Assembly (NCBI GenBank): GCA_905235085.1
Contig: CAJOKD010000003.1
Location: 51,608 to 115,607, forward strand
DNA length: 64,000 nucleotides
Direction: 5' to 3'
From: an uncultured Bacteroidales bacterium
GTDB taxonomy: Bacteria > Bacteroidota > Bacteroidia > Bacteroidales > UBA932
Within the stretch, counting starts at the first letter, position 1. Each line of letters starts with the position of its first letter. The notes beneath the pieces are model-generated. The model was not told the origin of the DNA, did not search any database, and saw nothing but the letters and a program-made list of their open reading frames with translations. Positions 24,704 to 32,936 of the stretch are shown here, in pieces. The position numbers and the translations under genes are program-made.

Positions 24704-27430
24704 TCATTCGCTTTTGAGGAGGCGGACCGGGCCGAGCAGGCCGGATGCGGGCTCGGGGGCGTCGGGAGTGTAGAATTCCCACGAGGTCCAGGTCGCACGG
24801 CTGTCCCCGTGGAACCGCGAATCACCTATGAGGCGGTTGCCCCAGGAGTTCGTCACCGTGATTTCCAACGAGTTGTTTCCGTCCTTCAGTGCACTTGTGA
24901 CATCGACGGTGAAAGGTTCTTTCCAGAGCAGGCCGAGGTCTTCGCCGTTGAGGTACACGTGTGCCATATTGCAGACGCGCCCGAGGTCCAGCACGAAGCT
25001 GTCCTGCCCTACAGCATCTCCGTCGAAGGTGAACGTGGTGCTGTAAGTGGCTGTGCCGGAAAAGTAGCGGATATATTCATCCTTGGAGGTGCTCCATTCA
25101 GGAAGGCCGTCGAAGGTATATTCAGCTGCACCGCCGATAGGGTCGATCTTGGGCGCGAAGTGCACGCTCCAGCGGTTGAAGCCATCGCCGAGGTCTACGG
25201 GCGAATATACTTTCCTGGTGACGGTCAGCGAGTCGCCCTTGGCCTTGCCGTGCAGCACGATGAATACGGCGTCGTCCCTTTCCAGCTGGAGGTCTACGAA
25301 TATGCGGCCGTTCTCGACTCGGTAGGAGACATCCTCCATCGTAGCCTTGTCCGCACGCCATAGCTTGGGTTCGAAAGCGCTGCGGACCGAGCCCTTCCTG
25401 CGAAGAACCTTTCCCGGGGCGAAGTCCCTGAGTCCCAAGGTTATGGTGCGTGGCTGTGAGCATATGTTGGCTATCCAGTAGATCTCTCCGCCGGCGAGTT
25501 TCCTGTGAACGAAGGCAGTGCTGTCCGGGAGGTCGGAGACGTCCGCGGCTATGCCAGATCCTTCCATCATCGTCTTTAGCGCTGCAGTATGGTCAGGGTT
25601 CCCTGCACTTCGCAGGTCCAGCACCGGGATACCGGCTTTCCGTACCTTTTCAATCTTTGCCGCCAGGGCGTCGGACATCCGTTCTATCTGGTTGTCTATC
25701 ACCAGTATACGATAGTGTACTCCGGAATCAGAGACGAGAGCTCCGCGTTCTATGGAAAGTGTGTTGACCAGAGCATCGGCGTTCACGAAATCGTATTGCC
25801 ATCCGGCGGGGATGCAAGGGCGTTCCGCACCGAAGCGCGCGGTAGGGTTGGTCTCCTCGCCGTAGAGGTATGCGATGTCCGCGACGAAACGTCCGCGGCT
25901 GAGCATATAGCAGCTCCTTGCTATGTATTCAGTCCAGGGGCGGGCTTCGGTGGACCAGGTGTCGTGCCGGTGGAACCATTGGCCGTACGGTCCGAGGCTG
26001 AGACCGGGGATATGGTTTTCTGAGGGCTGGTGGACGGAAGTGTGCAATATGAAGCGGTTGAGGCCCTGGGCCAGGGCGGCATCGGCGACCGGCTTTAGTT
26101 TGCCGGGGTGGCATTGGTATGCCCACCAGCCGTCCCATTTTCCGAGGCGTCCGTTGGTGGTGAACGATTCGGCCGCACAGATATTCTGCCCGTAGATATG
26201 GGCCACCGAGGAAGATTCGCGCAAGTCCGCTTCCATATGCGGCATCGTGGCGTAAACTCCGGCACGGAAACGAGCCCAGAAGGCACCCTGCGGCACGTCG
26301 GCCGTCTTCTTTACCATCATTCCGTCACCGATGAAGGTGCGCCTTTCCTCGTGCGATTCGCTGTATCTACGGATACCTTGGGAATGCAGGATCTCGGTGG
26401 AGAGGTCATAGTGGTATTCGGCCAGCATCTCCCCAAGGGTCTGCCACCAGTCGAAGAGGAAACGTCCTCGATCCTCCTCGCTGCCTATGGCTGCTCCTGC
26501 GAGAGCCGGCAGCCAGGGGCGTAATGCATATCCCCTGCGAGTGGCGAATTCATCCTCCATATTCAATGTCCAGGTGCCCTTTCCTGATTCGTAACTGTCT
26601 ATGTCCAAGTTGCTTATGCTGCCGGGACCGAAATCGCGCCCGAGAGCTTCGCGGTAGAGTCCAAGGTAATTGTCCCAATATCTGCGGACAGCATCGGGAT
26701 TGAGTTTATCCACTTCCAGACCGGTTGCTTCCGGAGTAGCCGGACCGTTCACGTGGCCGATTAACGTGTAGGCGAACCGGTAGACGGTCCACTCTCCTTC
26801 GGGAGCGGTCCAGTCGAGGATCCCGTCCTTGTATCCGGAGGTGATTTCGACGGCTTCACCTTCCGAGCCTTGCCGTACTGCCAGGACGCATATCTCCTTC
26901 AGGTAGTTCCTGACTATGCCGTCTTGCTCCGGGGTGGCGTAATGGACGCCAGGGTCCAACGTCTCCTCAGGCAGAGGCAGTTCCCCCCGGAAATGCCCCT
27001 GCACCGGTATCGTGCTCCATACCAGTTTCTTCTGGGCATCATCCTCGCTTACCCACGGGCCTCCCGTGAGGCTCCAGCCAGGTGAACTTGCAATACCCAC
27101 TTCGAGGTCCAGCGAATCGGCCAGGTCCACTGCGAAACGCAGGGCGTCTTTCCATCCTTCACTCATATATGGCAGCTGCTCCTTCACGATGACGTGGGGA
27201 GAATTGCCGCAGTCGAAGAGGAAGAAGCCGGAAAGGCCGATGTCGTGCATCCACTGGAGGTCCTTGCGTATGCCGTCCTTGGTGATGTTGCCGTTCATCC
27301 AGTGCCACAAGGCCATAGGCCTGGATTCGTGAGGCGGGTCTATGAAACCGGATTGAAGATCGGCGTAGCCATCGTTCCGGGTGCAGGAAAGCGCAAGCAG
27401 GGTAAGTGCTGCAAGGAGGATTCTTTTCAT
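24704..27430 (-). CDS. GH106-type glycoside hydrolase (alpha-L-rhamnosidase family) lipoprotein
   Basis: The frame is open to 27505, but ATG 27430 starts a lipoprotein signal (MKRILLAALTLLALSC), giving 908 residues. The start of the mature protein, GFIDPPHESRPMALWHWMNG followed by ITKDGIRKDLQWMHDIG and then GFFLFD, is characteristic of GH106 proteins. A C-terminal beta-sandwich carries VCNMAHVYLNGEDLGLLW and NSLEITVTNSWGNRLIGD, the galactose-binding-like module of that family. It probably removes rhamnose from plant pectic side chains or bacterial glycans in the periplasm. No SusC/D pair is adjacent. A small membrane-protein gene sits 7 nt upstream, suggesting co-transcription. Confidence 0.85.
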   Translation of the reverse strand: MKRILLAALTLLALSCTRNDGYADLQSGFIDPPHESRPMALWHWMNGNITKDGIRKDLQWMHDIGLSGFFLFDCGNSPHVIVKEQLPYMSEGWKDALRFAVDLADSLDLEVGIASSPGWSLTGGPWVSEDDAQKKLVWSTIPVQGHFRGELPLPEETLDPGVHYATPEQDGIVRNYLKEICVLAVRQGSEGEAVEITSGYKDGILDWTAPEGEWTVYRFAYTLIGHVNGPATPEATGLEVDKLNPDAVRRYWDNYLGLYREALGRDFGPGSISNLDIDSYESGKGTWTLNMEDEFATRRGYALRPWLPALAGAAIGSEEDRGRFLFDWWQTLGEMLAEYHYDLSTEILHSQGIRRYSESHEERRTFIGDGMMVKKTADVPQGAFWARFRAGVYATMPHMEADLRESSSVAHIYGQNICAAESFTTNGRLGKWDGWWAYQCHPGKLKPVADAALAQGLNRFILHTSVHQPSENHIPGLSLGPYGQWFHRHDTWSTEARPWTEYIARSCYMLSRGRFVADIAYLYGEETNPTARFGAERPCIPAGWQYDFVNADALVNTLSIERGALVSDSGVHYRILVIDNQIERMSDALAAKIEKVRKAGIPVLDLRSAGNPDHTAALKTMMEGSGIAADVSDLPDSTAFVHRKLAGGEIYWIANICSQPRTITLGLRDFAPGKVLRRKGSVRSAFEPKLWRADKATMEDVSYRVENGRIFVDLQLERDDAVFIVLHGKAKGDSLTVTRKVYSPVDLGDGFNRWSVHFAPKIDPIGGAAEYTFDGLPEWSTSKDEYIRYFSGTATYSTTFTFDGDAVGQDSFVLDLGRVCNMAHVYLNGEDLGLLWKEPFTVDVTSALKDGNNSLEITVTNSWGNRLIGDSRFHGDSRATWTSWEFYTPDAPEPASGLLGPVRLLKSE

Positions 27431-27437
27431 AACAATG

Positions 27438-27767
27438 TCAGGATAACAACAGGGATCCAGGGAATAGGAGTGCAACGATGAGAACGGACAGGGCGATGAA
27501 AGCATAGAATATGATGAGGGAAGTCAAAGGCGCGAGGTATCTTTCGTGCTGCCCCTTGATGTAATCCCGGATCATATAGCCGGGCCGCAGCAGCAGGTGT
27601 ACGAATGTGCGCTTTGCATCATCGTTCAGGAACGGGATGCTATCGAATGCACCTTTGTAGAAGGAGCCGTTCTTGGTCTTGTCTTTCGGCTTCGACCACG
27701 GCAGGAAACCGTTCTTCTGCCATATGGTGAACGCTCTTACCCGCGCCAGGAGTCTCTCTTTTTTCAT
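27438..27767 (-). CDS. Small membrane protein (DUF3667-like)
   Basis: The 109-residue product starts at ATG 27767. A basic N-terminus (MKKERLLARVRAF) and a soluble part are followed by RPGYMIRDYIKGQHERYL, then one hydrophobic segment (LTSLIIFYAFIALSVLIVALLF, about 80-101). The RPGY.IRDYI.G.R..Y.APLT block followed by a membrane segment is what I recall for DUF3667 proteins. Those are usually several helices longer, so this is a short version. Function is unknown. It is the first gene of a short run with the GH106 gene and has a -7 box at 27777-27784. Confidence 0.6.
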   Translation of the reverse strand: MKKERLLARVRAFTIWQKNGFLPWSKPKDKTKNGSFYKGAFDSIPFLNDDAKRTFVHLLLRPGYMIRDYIKGQHERYLAPLTSLIIFYAFIALSVLIVALLFPGSLLLS

Positions 27768-27776
27768 AATTGTCCA

Positions 27777-27784
27777 CAAATATA
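27777..27784 (-). promoter_or_regulatory. -7 box (TATATTTG) for the small membrane protein and GH106 genes
   Basis: Exact minus-strand TAnnTTTG ending 9 nt before ATG 27767, giving a very short leader. Confidence 0.55.
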
Positions 27785-27823
27785 GAATAATTCTTAACTT
27801 TACGAGATTAAAGAATATAGATT

Positions 27824-29290
27824 ATGAAGCCCCGTTCATTCCTCCCCATTGCGGCACTCGCGATACTGTGCTCCTGCACCAAGGCACCTGAAGTCAACTA
27901 TAAAGTCTGGTACGACTGGCCGGAAAGGAACCTGCCTGATTTCGCTACCCTCGGCGAACCCGACATCCAGGGGGTCAAGAAGAACATAGACCTCGTGGAC
28001 ATCGATGACACCAAGAACCATTTCTGCGTCCTGCTCGAAACCGAACTGAAGGTTCAGAAGGAAGAGGAATACAGTTTCACCCTGACTACCGACGACGGCA
28101 GCAAGCTGTACATCGACGGAGAGTTGCTGATAGTCAATGACGGAGCCCACGGTCCGATACAGAAGAAAGCTTCCAAGGTGCTGTCCAAGGGGAAGCATCC
28201 GCTGAAGATAGAGTTCTTCGACTACGACAAGGGCCAGTCCCTCGTGTTCCGGTATTCCACGCCTACCATCAAGGACCGGGAATTCAACGACAAGGTCCTG
28301 TTCGAGGAAGACAAGCTGTCCGGCAAGGACCATTTCGTAAAGCCGCAGGTTACCGAGACATATGGACGCTTCAAGGAGTGGAAAGGTGACGACGAAGCGG
28401 TCGTATTCCCTATCCTGACCGACGTCCACACAGCCGGCCGCTTCACCTACAGGCACGTAGGTTACGCTGCAAGGGCGGCCGAGATGTTCGGAGCGGATTT
28501 TATGGTGAATCTCGGAGACATCGGCCTGAACGCCTATCCTGCCACCGTCGACAAGAGGTATGCCCGCTTCGTACTCGACAATACCCTCGACCAGATGAAG
28601 AAATACGACGGTATATGGCTCTATTCTCCGGGTAACCACGACTGGGATGCCGGTGAAGGGGAGTTCCTCACCGAGGAATTCCTGACCGATTTCTTCCAGA
28701 AGCCGTGGAAGAAAAAGGCCGGAGACAACCTGCATCTGACTCCCGGAAAGGTACTGTGCTACTATGACGTACCCGGAAAGAACACCAGGATCATCCTCCT
28801 GAATACCTGCGGCACGGGGACACAGGAAGGAAAATACTATTATTACGATGATCCTCAGCTGGAATGGCTGCAAGGAGTGCTGGACTCGACCCCTAAGGAT
28901 ATGAACGTAGTGGTGATGTCCCATTATATGCCGCATCCGATGGGGCGCTGGACGACCTCTCCGGGCGCCGACTACACAATTGTCCAGAATGAGAAACTGA
29001 TGGGGATTCTTTCTGCATTCAAGCAGTCCGGCGGTACGCTGGTCGGAATGATAACTGGCGACACGCACACCAACGACTATGTCCTGTACAACGATGTGAA
29101 CTATTACATTTCCCAGGGATATGGCTGGATCGTTCCGGACCTTATGCTTCCGGGAGCGCGCCACGCTTTCTTCGACTACAAGCAGATGATGTGCGTGGAC
29201 GTGATTGCGGTCAAGCCGTCCACGCGCGAAGTGCGCAGCTTCCGGATCGGAGCCGGCGGCGCCGATTTCGATTTCGGATTCAGCTACTAG
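27824..29290 (+). CDS. PA14-domain calcineurin-like metallophosphoesterase lipoprotein
   Basis: The 488-residue product has a lipoprotein signal (lipobox LCSC). A PA14-type carbohydrate-binding domain follows (about 25-165; YSFTLTTDDGSKLYIDGELLIVNDG). The rest is a calcineurin-like phosphoesterase with all metal motifs in order: LTDVHTAG (D-x-H), NLGDIG (GD), SPGNHDWDAG (GNHD), MSHYMPH and GDTHTNDY. It probably hydrolyses phosphate esters in the periplasm or at the surface, with PA14 targeting a glycan; the substrate is unknown. Only a weak -7-like TAACTTTA lies upstream. It stands alone, followed by the pyrH promoter. Confidence 0.85.
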   Translation: MKPRSFLPIAALAILCSCTKAPEVNYKVWYDWPERNLPDFATLGEPDIQGVKKNIDLVDIDDTKNHFCVLLETELKVQKEEEYSFTLTTDDGSKLYIDGELLIVNDGAHGPIQKKASKVLSKGKHPLKIEFFDYDKGQSLVFRYSTPTIKDREFNDKVLFEEDKLSGKDHFVKPQVTETYGRFKEWKGDDEAVVFPILTDVHTAGRFTYRHVGYAARAAEMFGADFMVNLGDIGLNAYPATVDKRYARFVLDNTLDQMKKYDGIWLYSPGNHDWDAGEGEFLTEEFLTDFFQKPWKKKAGDNLHLTPGKVLCYYDVPGKNTRIILLNTCGTGTQEGKYYYYDDPQLEWLQGVLDSTPKDMNVVVMSHYMPHPMGRWTTSPGADYTIVQNEKLMGILSAFKQSGGTLVGMITGDTHTNDYVLYNDVNYYISQGYGWIVPDLMLPGARHAFFDYKQMMCVDVIAVKPSTREVRSFRIGAGGADFDFGFSY

Positions 29291-29295
29291 ACCCC

Positions 29296-29324
29296 TTGCA
29301 TTACAGGAAAAATCATTATTTTTG
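29296..29324 (+). promoter_or_regulatory. Promoter of pyrH (TTG-N18-TATTTTTG)
   Basis: The -33 element TTG (29296-29298) and -7 box TATTTTTG (29317-29324) are separated by 18 nt. The -7 box ends five bases before ATG 29330, implying a leaderless or almost leaderless message. Confidence 0.7.
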
Positions 29325-29329
29325 TAAGT

Positions 29330-30034
29330 ATGTACAAGAGAGTTTTGTTGAAACTTAGCGGCGAAAGCCTGGGTGGTCCGGAAGGCAAGGGACTCGATCC
29401 TGTATACCTTAGGAAATATGCCCGGGAAATCGCGCAGGCGGCCAGGGCCGGTCTCCAGATCGGAGTAGTAAACGGAGGAGGTAACATATTCAGGGGTCTC
29501 CAGGGACTCGAAAAAGGCTTCGACCGTGTCGGAGGTGATCGTATGGGTATGTTGGCTACGGTCATCAATTCATTGGCACTCAGTCAGTTCATTAAGGATG
29601 AAGGTGTCAATGCAGAAGTATTCACCTCCACACCTATGGAACCTTTCGCAAGGTATTATAACAGGGACAACGCCATCCGCGTCCTTGAGGAAGGCGGAGT
29701 CGCGCTGTTTTCCGGAGGTACCGGCAACCCTTTCTTCACTACTGATTCCGGCGCAGCCCTCAGGGCTTTGGAGATACAGGCCGACGTGATGCTCAAGGGT
29801 ACCCGCGTGGACGGAGTCTATACGGCTGACCCTGAGAAGGATCCGACTGCTGTCAAGTACGAGGACATCACTTTTGACGAGGCTATGTCCAGGCACCTAA
29901 AGGTGCTTGACCAGACTGCGTATGCCCTCTGCTCCGATGGTAGGCTGCCTATAATAGTATTCGACATCAACGAAGAAGGCAACCTGAAGAAATTGTCCGA
30001 AGGAAAGAAGGTAGGGACGCTGGTCCACGAATAA
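29330..30034 (+). CDS. pyrH: UMP kinase
   Basis: The 234-residue amino-acid-kinase-fold enzyme phosphorylates UMP to UDP. Signatures are KRVLLKLSGESL at the N-terminus, the glycine-rich VNGGGNIFRG, then GDRMGMLATVINSLAL, FSGGTGNPFFTTDSGAALRA and KGTRVDGVYTADPEKDP. Length and motif order match bacterial PyrH. It is followed 73 nt later by frr, a widely conserved pairing in bacteria. Confidence 0.98.
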   Translation: MYKRVLLKLSGESLGGPEGKGLDPVYLRKYAREIAQAARAGLQIGVVNGGGNIFRGLQGLEKGFDRVGGDRMGMLATVINSLALSQFIKDEGVNAEVFTSTPMEPFARYYNRDNAIRVLEEGGVALFSGGTGNPFFTTDSGAALRALEIQADVMLKGTRVDGVYTADPEKDPTAVKYEDITFDEAMSRHLKVLDQTAYALCSDGRLPIIVFDINEEGNLKKLSEGKKVGTLVHE

Positions 30035-30107
30035 TGGCACGGGAGTTGCTCCGCGGCCCGGAGAGTGAATAACTTACGAGATTATTAACGGTAAAACTTG
30101 AAATACT

Positions 30108-30677
30108 ATGCTTACAGAGAGAGCTAAAGAAATCGTGAAGAGTGTCGAGTCGAAGATGGCCGACACCGTGGCATACCTTGAAGAAGACCTCAAGACATAT
30201 AGGGTAGGGAAAGCTAATCCTTCCATACTCAACAACGTGACCGTGAACTATTACGGCACCGAGACCCCTGTCTCACAGGTCGCATCCATCAGCGTCCCTG
30301 ACGCGAGGACGATCGCGATCCAGCCTTGGGAGAGAAGCCTGATCCCTGCCATCGAGAAGGCGATTATGGCTGCCAACCTTGGTTTCACTCCTCAGAACAA
30401 CGGCGAAATCATCCGTTGCCCTATCCCTCCGCTTACAGAGGAAAGGCGCCGCGACCTCATCAAGAAGGCCCGTGCAGCAGGCGAGAATTCCAAGGTGGCC
30501 GTACGCAACAGCCGCCGTGAAGGAGTCGATGCCCTGAAGAAGGCAGAGAAGGCAGGTGAGTTCTCCGAGGATGTCCAGAAGGAAGGAGAAGACGAGGTCC
30601 AGAAGGTGACCGATGCGAAGGTTAAAGCCATCGATGAACTCATCAGCGCGAAGGAAAAGGAAATAATGACCGTTTAG
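30108..30677 (+). CDS. frr: Ribosome recycling factor
   Basis: The 189-residue protein, with EF-G, splits post-termination ribosomes. It shows the long three-helix bundle pattern with LKTYRVGKANPSILNNVTV near the N-terminus, AIQPWERSLIPAIEKAI in the middle and the helix NSRREGVDALKKAEKAG. Length is typical. It follows pyrH, probably in one transcript. A run of eight T residues (30691-30698) lies after the stop, just before the promoter of the aromatic amino-acid leader. Confidence 0.98.
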   Translation: MLTERAKEIVKSVESKMADTVAYLEEDLKTYRVGKANPSILNNVTVNYYGTETPVSQVASISVPDARTIAIQPWERSLIPAIEKAIMAANLGFTPQNNGEIIRCPIPPLTEERRRDLIKKARAAGENSKVAVRNSRREGVDALKKAEKAGEFSEDVQKEGEDEVQKVTDAKVKAIDELISAKEKEIMTV

Positions 30678-30699
30678 GGACACTTTAAGGTTTTTTTTC

Positions 30700-30707
30700 T
30701 ATATTTG
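30700..30707 (+). promoter_or_regulatory. -7 box (TATATTTG) of the aromatic amino-acid operon leader
   Basis: Exact TAnnTTTG, 8 nt before the leader-peptide ATG at 30716. Transcription would begin about 30711-30714, so the leader peptide would be translated almost from the 5' end. No good -33 TTTG is seen; a T-run fills 30691-30698. Confidence 0.6.
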
Positions 30708-30715
30708 CCCTCGTT

Positions 30716-30775
30716 ATGAAGGAAAGCACGCTTAAGTATTATTCCGGAATTTTTGTCTATTATCTCTCTAGGTAA
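30716..30775 (+). CDS. Tyrosine-rich leader peptide (19 aa) of the aromatic amino-acid operon
   Basis: This short frame reads MKESTLKYYSGIFVYYLSR and stops at TAA 30773-30775. Four of 19 codons are Tyr, in two adjacent pairs (30737-30742 and 30758-30763), and one is Phe. It starts just after a -7 box and ends immediately before the first arm of an antiterminator/terminator system. The downstream genes include tyrA and DAHP synthase-chorismate mutase. This is the layout of leader peptides that sense charged tRNA by ribosome stalling, here tRNA-Tyr. The peptide itself probably has no other function. Expression is inferred. Confidence 0.8.
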   Translation: MKESTLKYYSGIFVYYLSR

Positions 30776-30776
30776 T

Positions 30777-30842
30777 GGTCCGGACAGGCGTGCAGGAGAG
30801 AGTGTTCATAACTACGTAATGAATGTCAAGGCTGTCCGGATC
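30777..30842 (+). promoter_or_regulatory. Antiterminator pairing of the tyrosine attenuator
   Basis: TCCGGACAG (30779-30787), two bases after the leader stop region, is perfectly complementary to CTGTCCGGA (30832-30840); flanking bases 30777-30778 and 30841-30842 extend the helix to 11 bp. The second arm is the same segment that forms the left arm of the terminator, so the two structures exclude each other. A ribosome stalled at the second Tyr pair would leave 30777-30787 free, while one at the stop codon would cover it. Confidence 0.8.
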
Positions 30843-30865
30843 CCCATTCCGGGCAGCTTTTTTTT
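30831..30865 (+). terminator. Attenuator terminator before the aminotransferase gene
   Basis: GCTGTCCGG (30831-30839) pairs with CCGGGCAGC (30849-30857), nine pairs with one G-U, followed immediately by eight T residues (30858-30865). It lies only 13 nt before ATG 30879 and so must act conditionally, otherwise the operon would never be transcribed. Confidence 0.9.
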
Positions 30866-30878
30866 GAACGAACGACAA

Positions 30879-32072
30879 ATGACGACAAGTGCAGACAGAA
30901 CCAAGGGAGTCCAGGAATACTATTTCTCCCGTAAGCAGAAGGATCTCGACGCGGTCAGCGCCGACAGAGCATCCAAGGGCGAAGGCCCTCTTATCAACCT
31001 AGGTATCGGAGCCCCGGACGGGATGCCTCCCCAGAGTGCGATAGACGCATTGTGCCAGGCTGCCAGGCAACCGGGCAACCACGTTTACCAGAACTACAAG
31101 GGTCTTCTGGCACTGCGCCAGGCTTTTGCTGGATGGTACAGGCGCTATTACGGGGTTGAACTCAATCCGGAAGGAGGGATCCAGCCTCTCGTGGGTTCAA
31201 AGGAAGGCATCCTGCTAGTGAGCCTCACCTTCGTCAATCCCGGGGAGAAGATTCTGGTTCCCGATCCCGGTTATCCGACCTACGTTTCTTCAGCCCGCCT
31301 TGCCGGAGCGGAACCCGTATTCTATGATTTGAAACCGGAGAACGGTTGGCTGCCGGATTTCGACCAGCTGGAAAGCCTGGACCTCTCAGGAGTGAAGGTG
31401 ATGTGGACGAACTATCCGAATATGCCTACCGGTGCCAAGGCTACTCCGGAGCTTTATCAGCGCCTCGTGGATTTTGGCAAAAAGCATAACATTCTGATAG
31501 TCAATGACAATCCATATTCTTTCATATTGACTGATAAGCCTCTGTCGATTCTTGCCGCAAAAGGTGCATCCGATTGTTGCCTGGAGCTGAATTCCCTCAG
31601 CAAGTCCCACAATATGAGTGGCTGGAGAGTCGGGATGGTGGCAGGAGATCCTTCCTTGGTCAAGGAAGTGCTGAAAGTCAAGAGCCAGATGGATTCCGGC
31701 CAGTTCAAAGCCACCCAGCTCGCCGCCATAGCCGCTTTAGGGGAAGGCCCGGACTGGTTCGTGAAACTGAATGAGGAATACCGGCACCGTCGTGATGCCG
31801 CCGGAAAGATATTCGACCTCCTGGGTGTGGAATATGGGAAGGATACGGCTGGACTCTTCCTCTGGGGAAGGGTTCCTCAGCCGGAAAGGCAGGAAGGAGG
31901 CATTACTCCCGGAGAAGCCCTTTCGGAGAAGATCCTCCACTCCGCCGGAGTATTCATAACTCCTGGATTCGTATTCGGGAAGAATGGGGAGGAATATGTC
32001 AGGATCTCGCTGTGCGCACCTGTGGACAGGCTGAAGGAAGCGGGAAGGAGAATTGCTCAATTGACAAGGTGA
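30879..32072 (+). CDS. Class I/II PLP-dependent aminotransferase (probably aromatic amino acid)
   Basis: The frame is open from 30753, but that start lies inside the attenuator. ATG 30879, after the terminator T-run, gives a 397-residue protein starting MTTSADRTKGVQEYYFSRK. Fold-type I motifs are LGIGAPDGMPPQSAID, the NYPNMPTGA block that contacts the cofactor, VNDNPYSF with the PLP-ring Asp, and the Schiff-base Lys in ELNSLSKSHNMSGWRVGM. Its place ahead of tyrA and DAHP synthase suggests transamination of 4-hydroxyphenylpyruvate or phenylpyruvate to Tyr or Phe. The stop overlaps the tyrA ATG by one base (TGATG), implying translational coupling. Confidence 0.9.
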   Translation: MTTSADRTKGVQEYYFSRKQKDLDAVSADRASKGEGPLINLGIGAPDGMPPQSAIDALCQAARQPGNHVYQNYKGLLALRQAFAGWYRRYYGVELNPEGGIQPLVGSKEGILLVSLTFVNPGEKILVPDPGYPTYVSSARLAGAEPVFYDLKPENGWLPDFDQLESLDLSGVKVMWTNYPNMPTGAKATPELYQRLVDFGKKHNILIVNDNPYSFILTDKPLSILAAKGASDCCLELNSLSKSHNMSGWRVGMVAGDPSLVKEVLKVKSQMDSGQFKATQLAAIAALGEGPDWFVKLNEEYRHRRDAAGKIFDLLGVEYGKDTAGLFLWGRVPQPERQEGGITPGEALSEKILHSAGVFITPGFVFGKNGEEYVRISLCAPVDRLKEAGRRIAQLTR

Positions 32073-32914
32073 TGATCGTAGGTATTATTGGATTGGGCCT
32101 CATAGGAGGTTCTATGGCCATCGACTTGAAACGCAGGGGATTCGCCGGCATCGTGCTCGGTGTCGAATCGGATCCGGTCAATGCTGCGGCTGCCGGGAAG
32201 ATGCGCCTTGCAGATGAGATCGTATCCCTTGAGGACTGCGTAGGCAGGAGCGATATAATAGTGATTGCGATTCCTGTCGGAGCGGCGGTGAAGATGCTGC
32301 CCGGAATCCTGGATATGTGCGACTCGGGCAAGGTCGTGATAGACACTTGCTCGACCAAGAGCCAGATTGTCAGGGCGGTGCATTACCATCCGATGCGCAG
32401 CCGCTACGTTGCCACCCATCCTATGGCCGGTACGGAATATTCCGGTCCGTGGGCTGCGATGCCCAACCTCTTCGACGGCCGCGCCTGCATATTCGCGAAT
32501 ACGGAAGAGTCGGATCCGAAAGCTGTCAAGACCATCGAGGAAATGTACGATGTCCTGAATATGCGGCCAATCTATATGAATGCCGATGCCCACGACGTCC
32601 ATACTGCCTACGTGTCCCACATCTCACACGTCACCTCTTTCGCACTTGCCCTTACCGTCCTCGAGAAAGAGAAGGACGAAAAGCATATCTTCGACCTGGC
32701 TTCTGGAGGATTCTCTTCCACCGTCCGCCTGGCCAAGAGCTCTTCCGATATGTGGGTTCCGATCCTTACCCAGAACCGGGACAATGTGCTTCACGTGATC
32801 GACACATACTTGGAGAAAATGCAGGAGTTCCGCGATGCCATCGCGGAATATGACTCCGACAAGATAGAAGACCTTATACACGAAGCCAACAGGATCAAGA
32901 AGATCCTCCGATAG
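32072..32914 (+). CDS. tyrA: Prephenate dehydrogenase
   Basis: The 280-residue NAD(P)-dependent enzyme converts prephenate to 4-hydroxyphenylpyruvate in tyrosine synthesis. The Rossmann motif GIIGLGLIGGSMA is at the N-terminus, then VIAIPVGAAVKMLP, DTCSTKSQIV, the substrate-binding HPMAGTEYSGP and SHISHVTSFALAL. ATG 32072 was chosen because it begins right at the nucleotide-binding strand and overlaps the upstream stop; the frame opens at 32012 inside the previous gene. There is no C-terminal ACT domain, so feedback control may rest with the leader attenuator. The next gene is 22 nt downstream. Confidence 0.95.
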   Translation: MIVGIIGLGLIGGSMAIDLKRRGFAGIVLGVESDPVNAAAAGKMRLADEIVSLEDCVGRSDIIVIAIPVGAAVKMLPGILDMCDSGKVVIDTCSTKSQIVRAVHYHPMRSRYVATHPMAGTEYSGPWAAMPNLFDGRACIFANTEESDPKAVKTIEEMYDVLNMRPIYMNADAHDVHTAYVSHISHVTSFALALTVLEKEKDEKHIFDLASGGFSSTVRLAKSSSDMWVPILTQNRDNVLHVIDTYLEKMQEFRDAIAEYDSDKIEDLIHEANRIKKILR

Positions 32915-32936
32915 AGCTATACATATATATATTAAT

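Noticed and set aside
27836..29164. 442-codon minus-strand frame opposite the metallophosphoesterase gene
   Set aside because: Antisense shadow. The plus strand carries every metallophosphoesterase motif and a lipoprotein signal.
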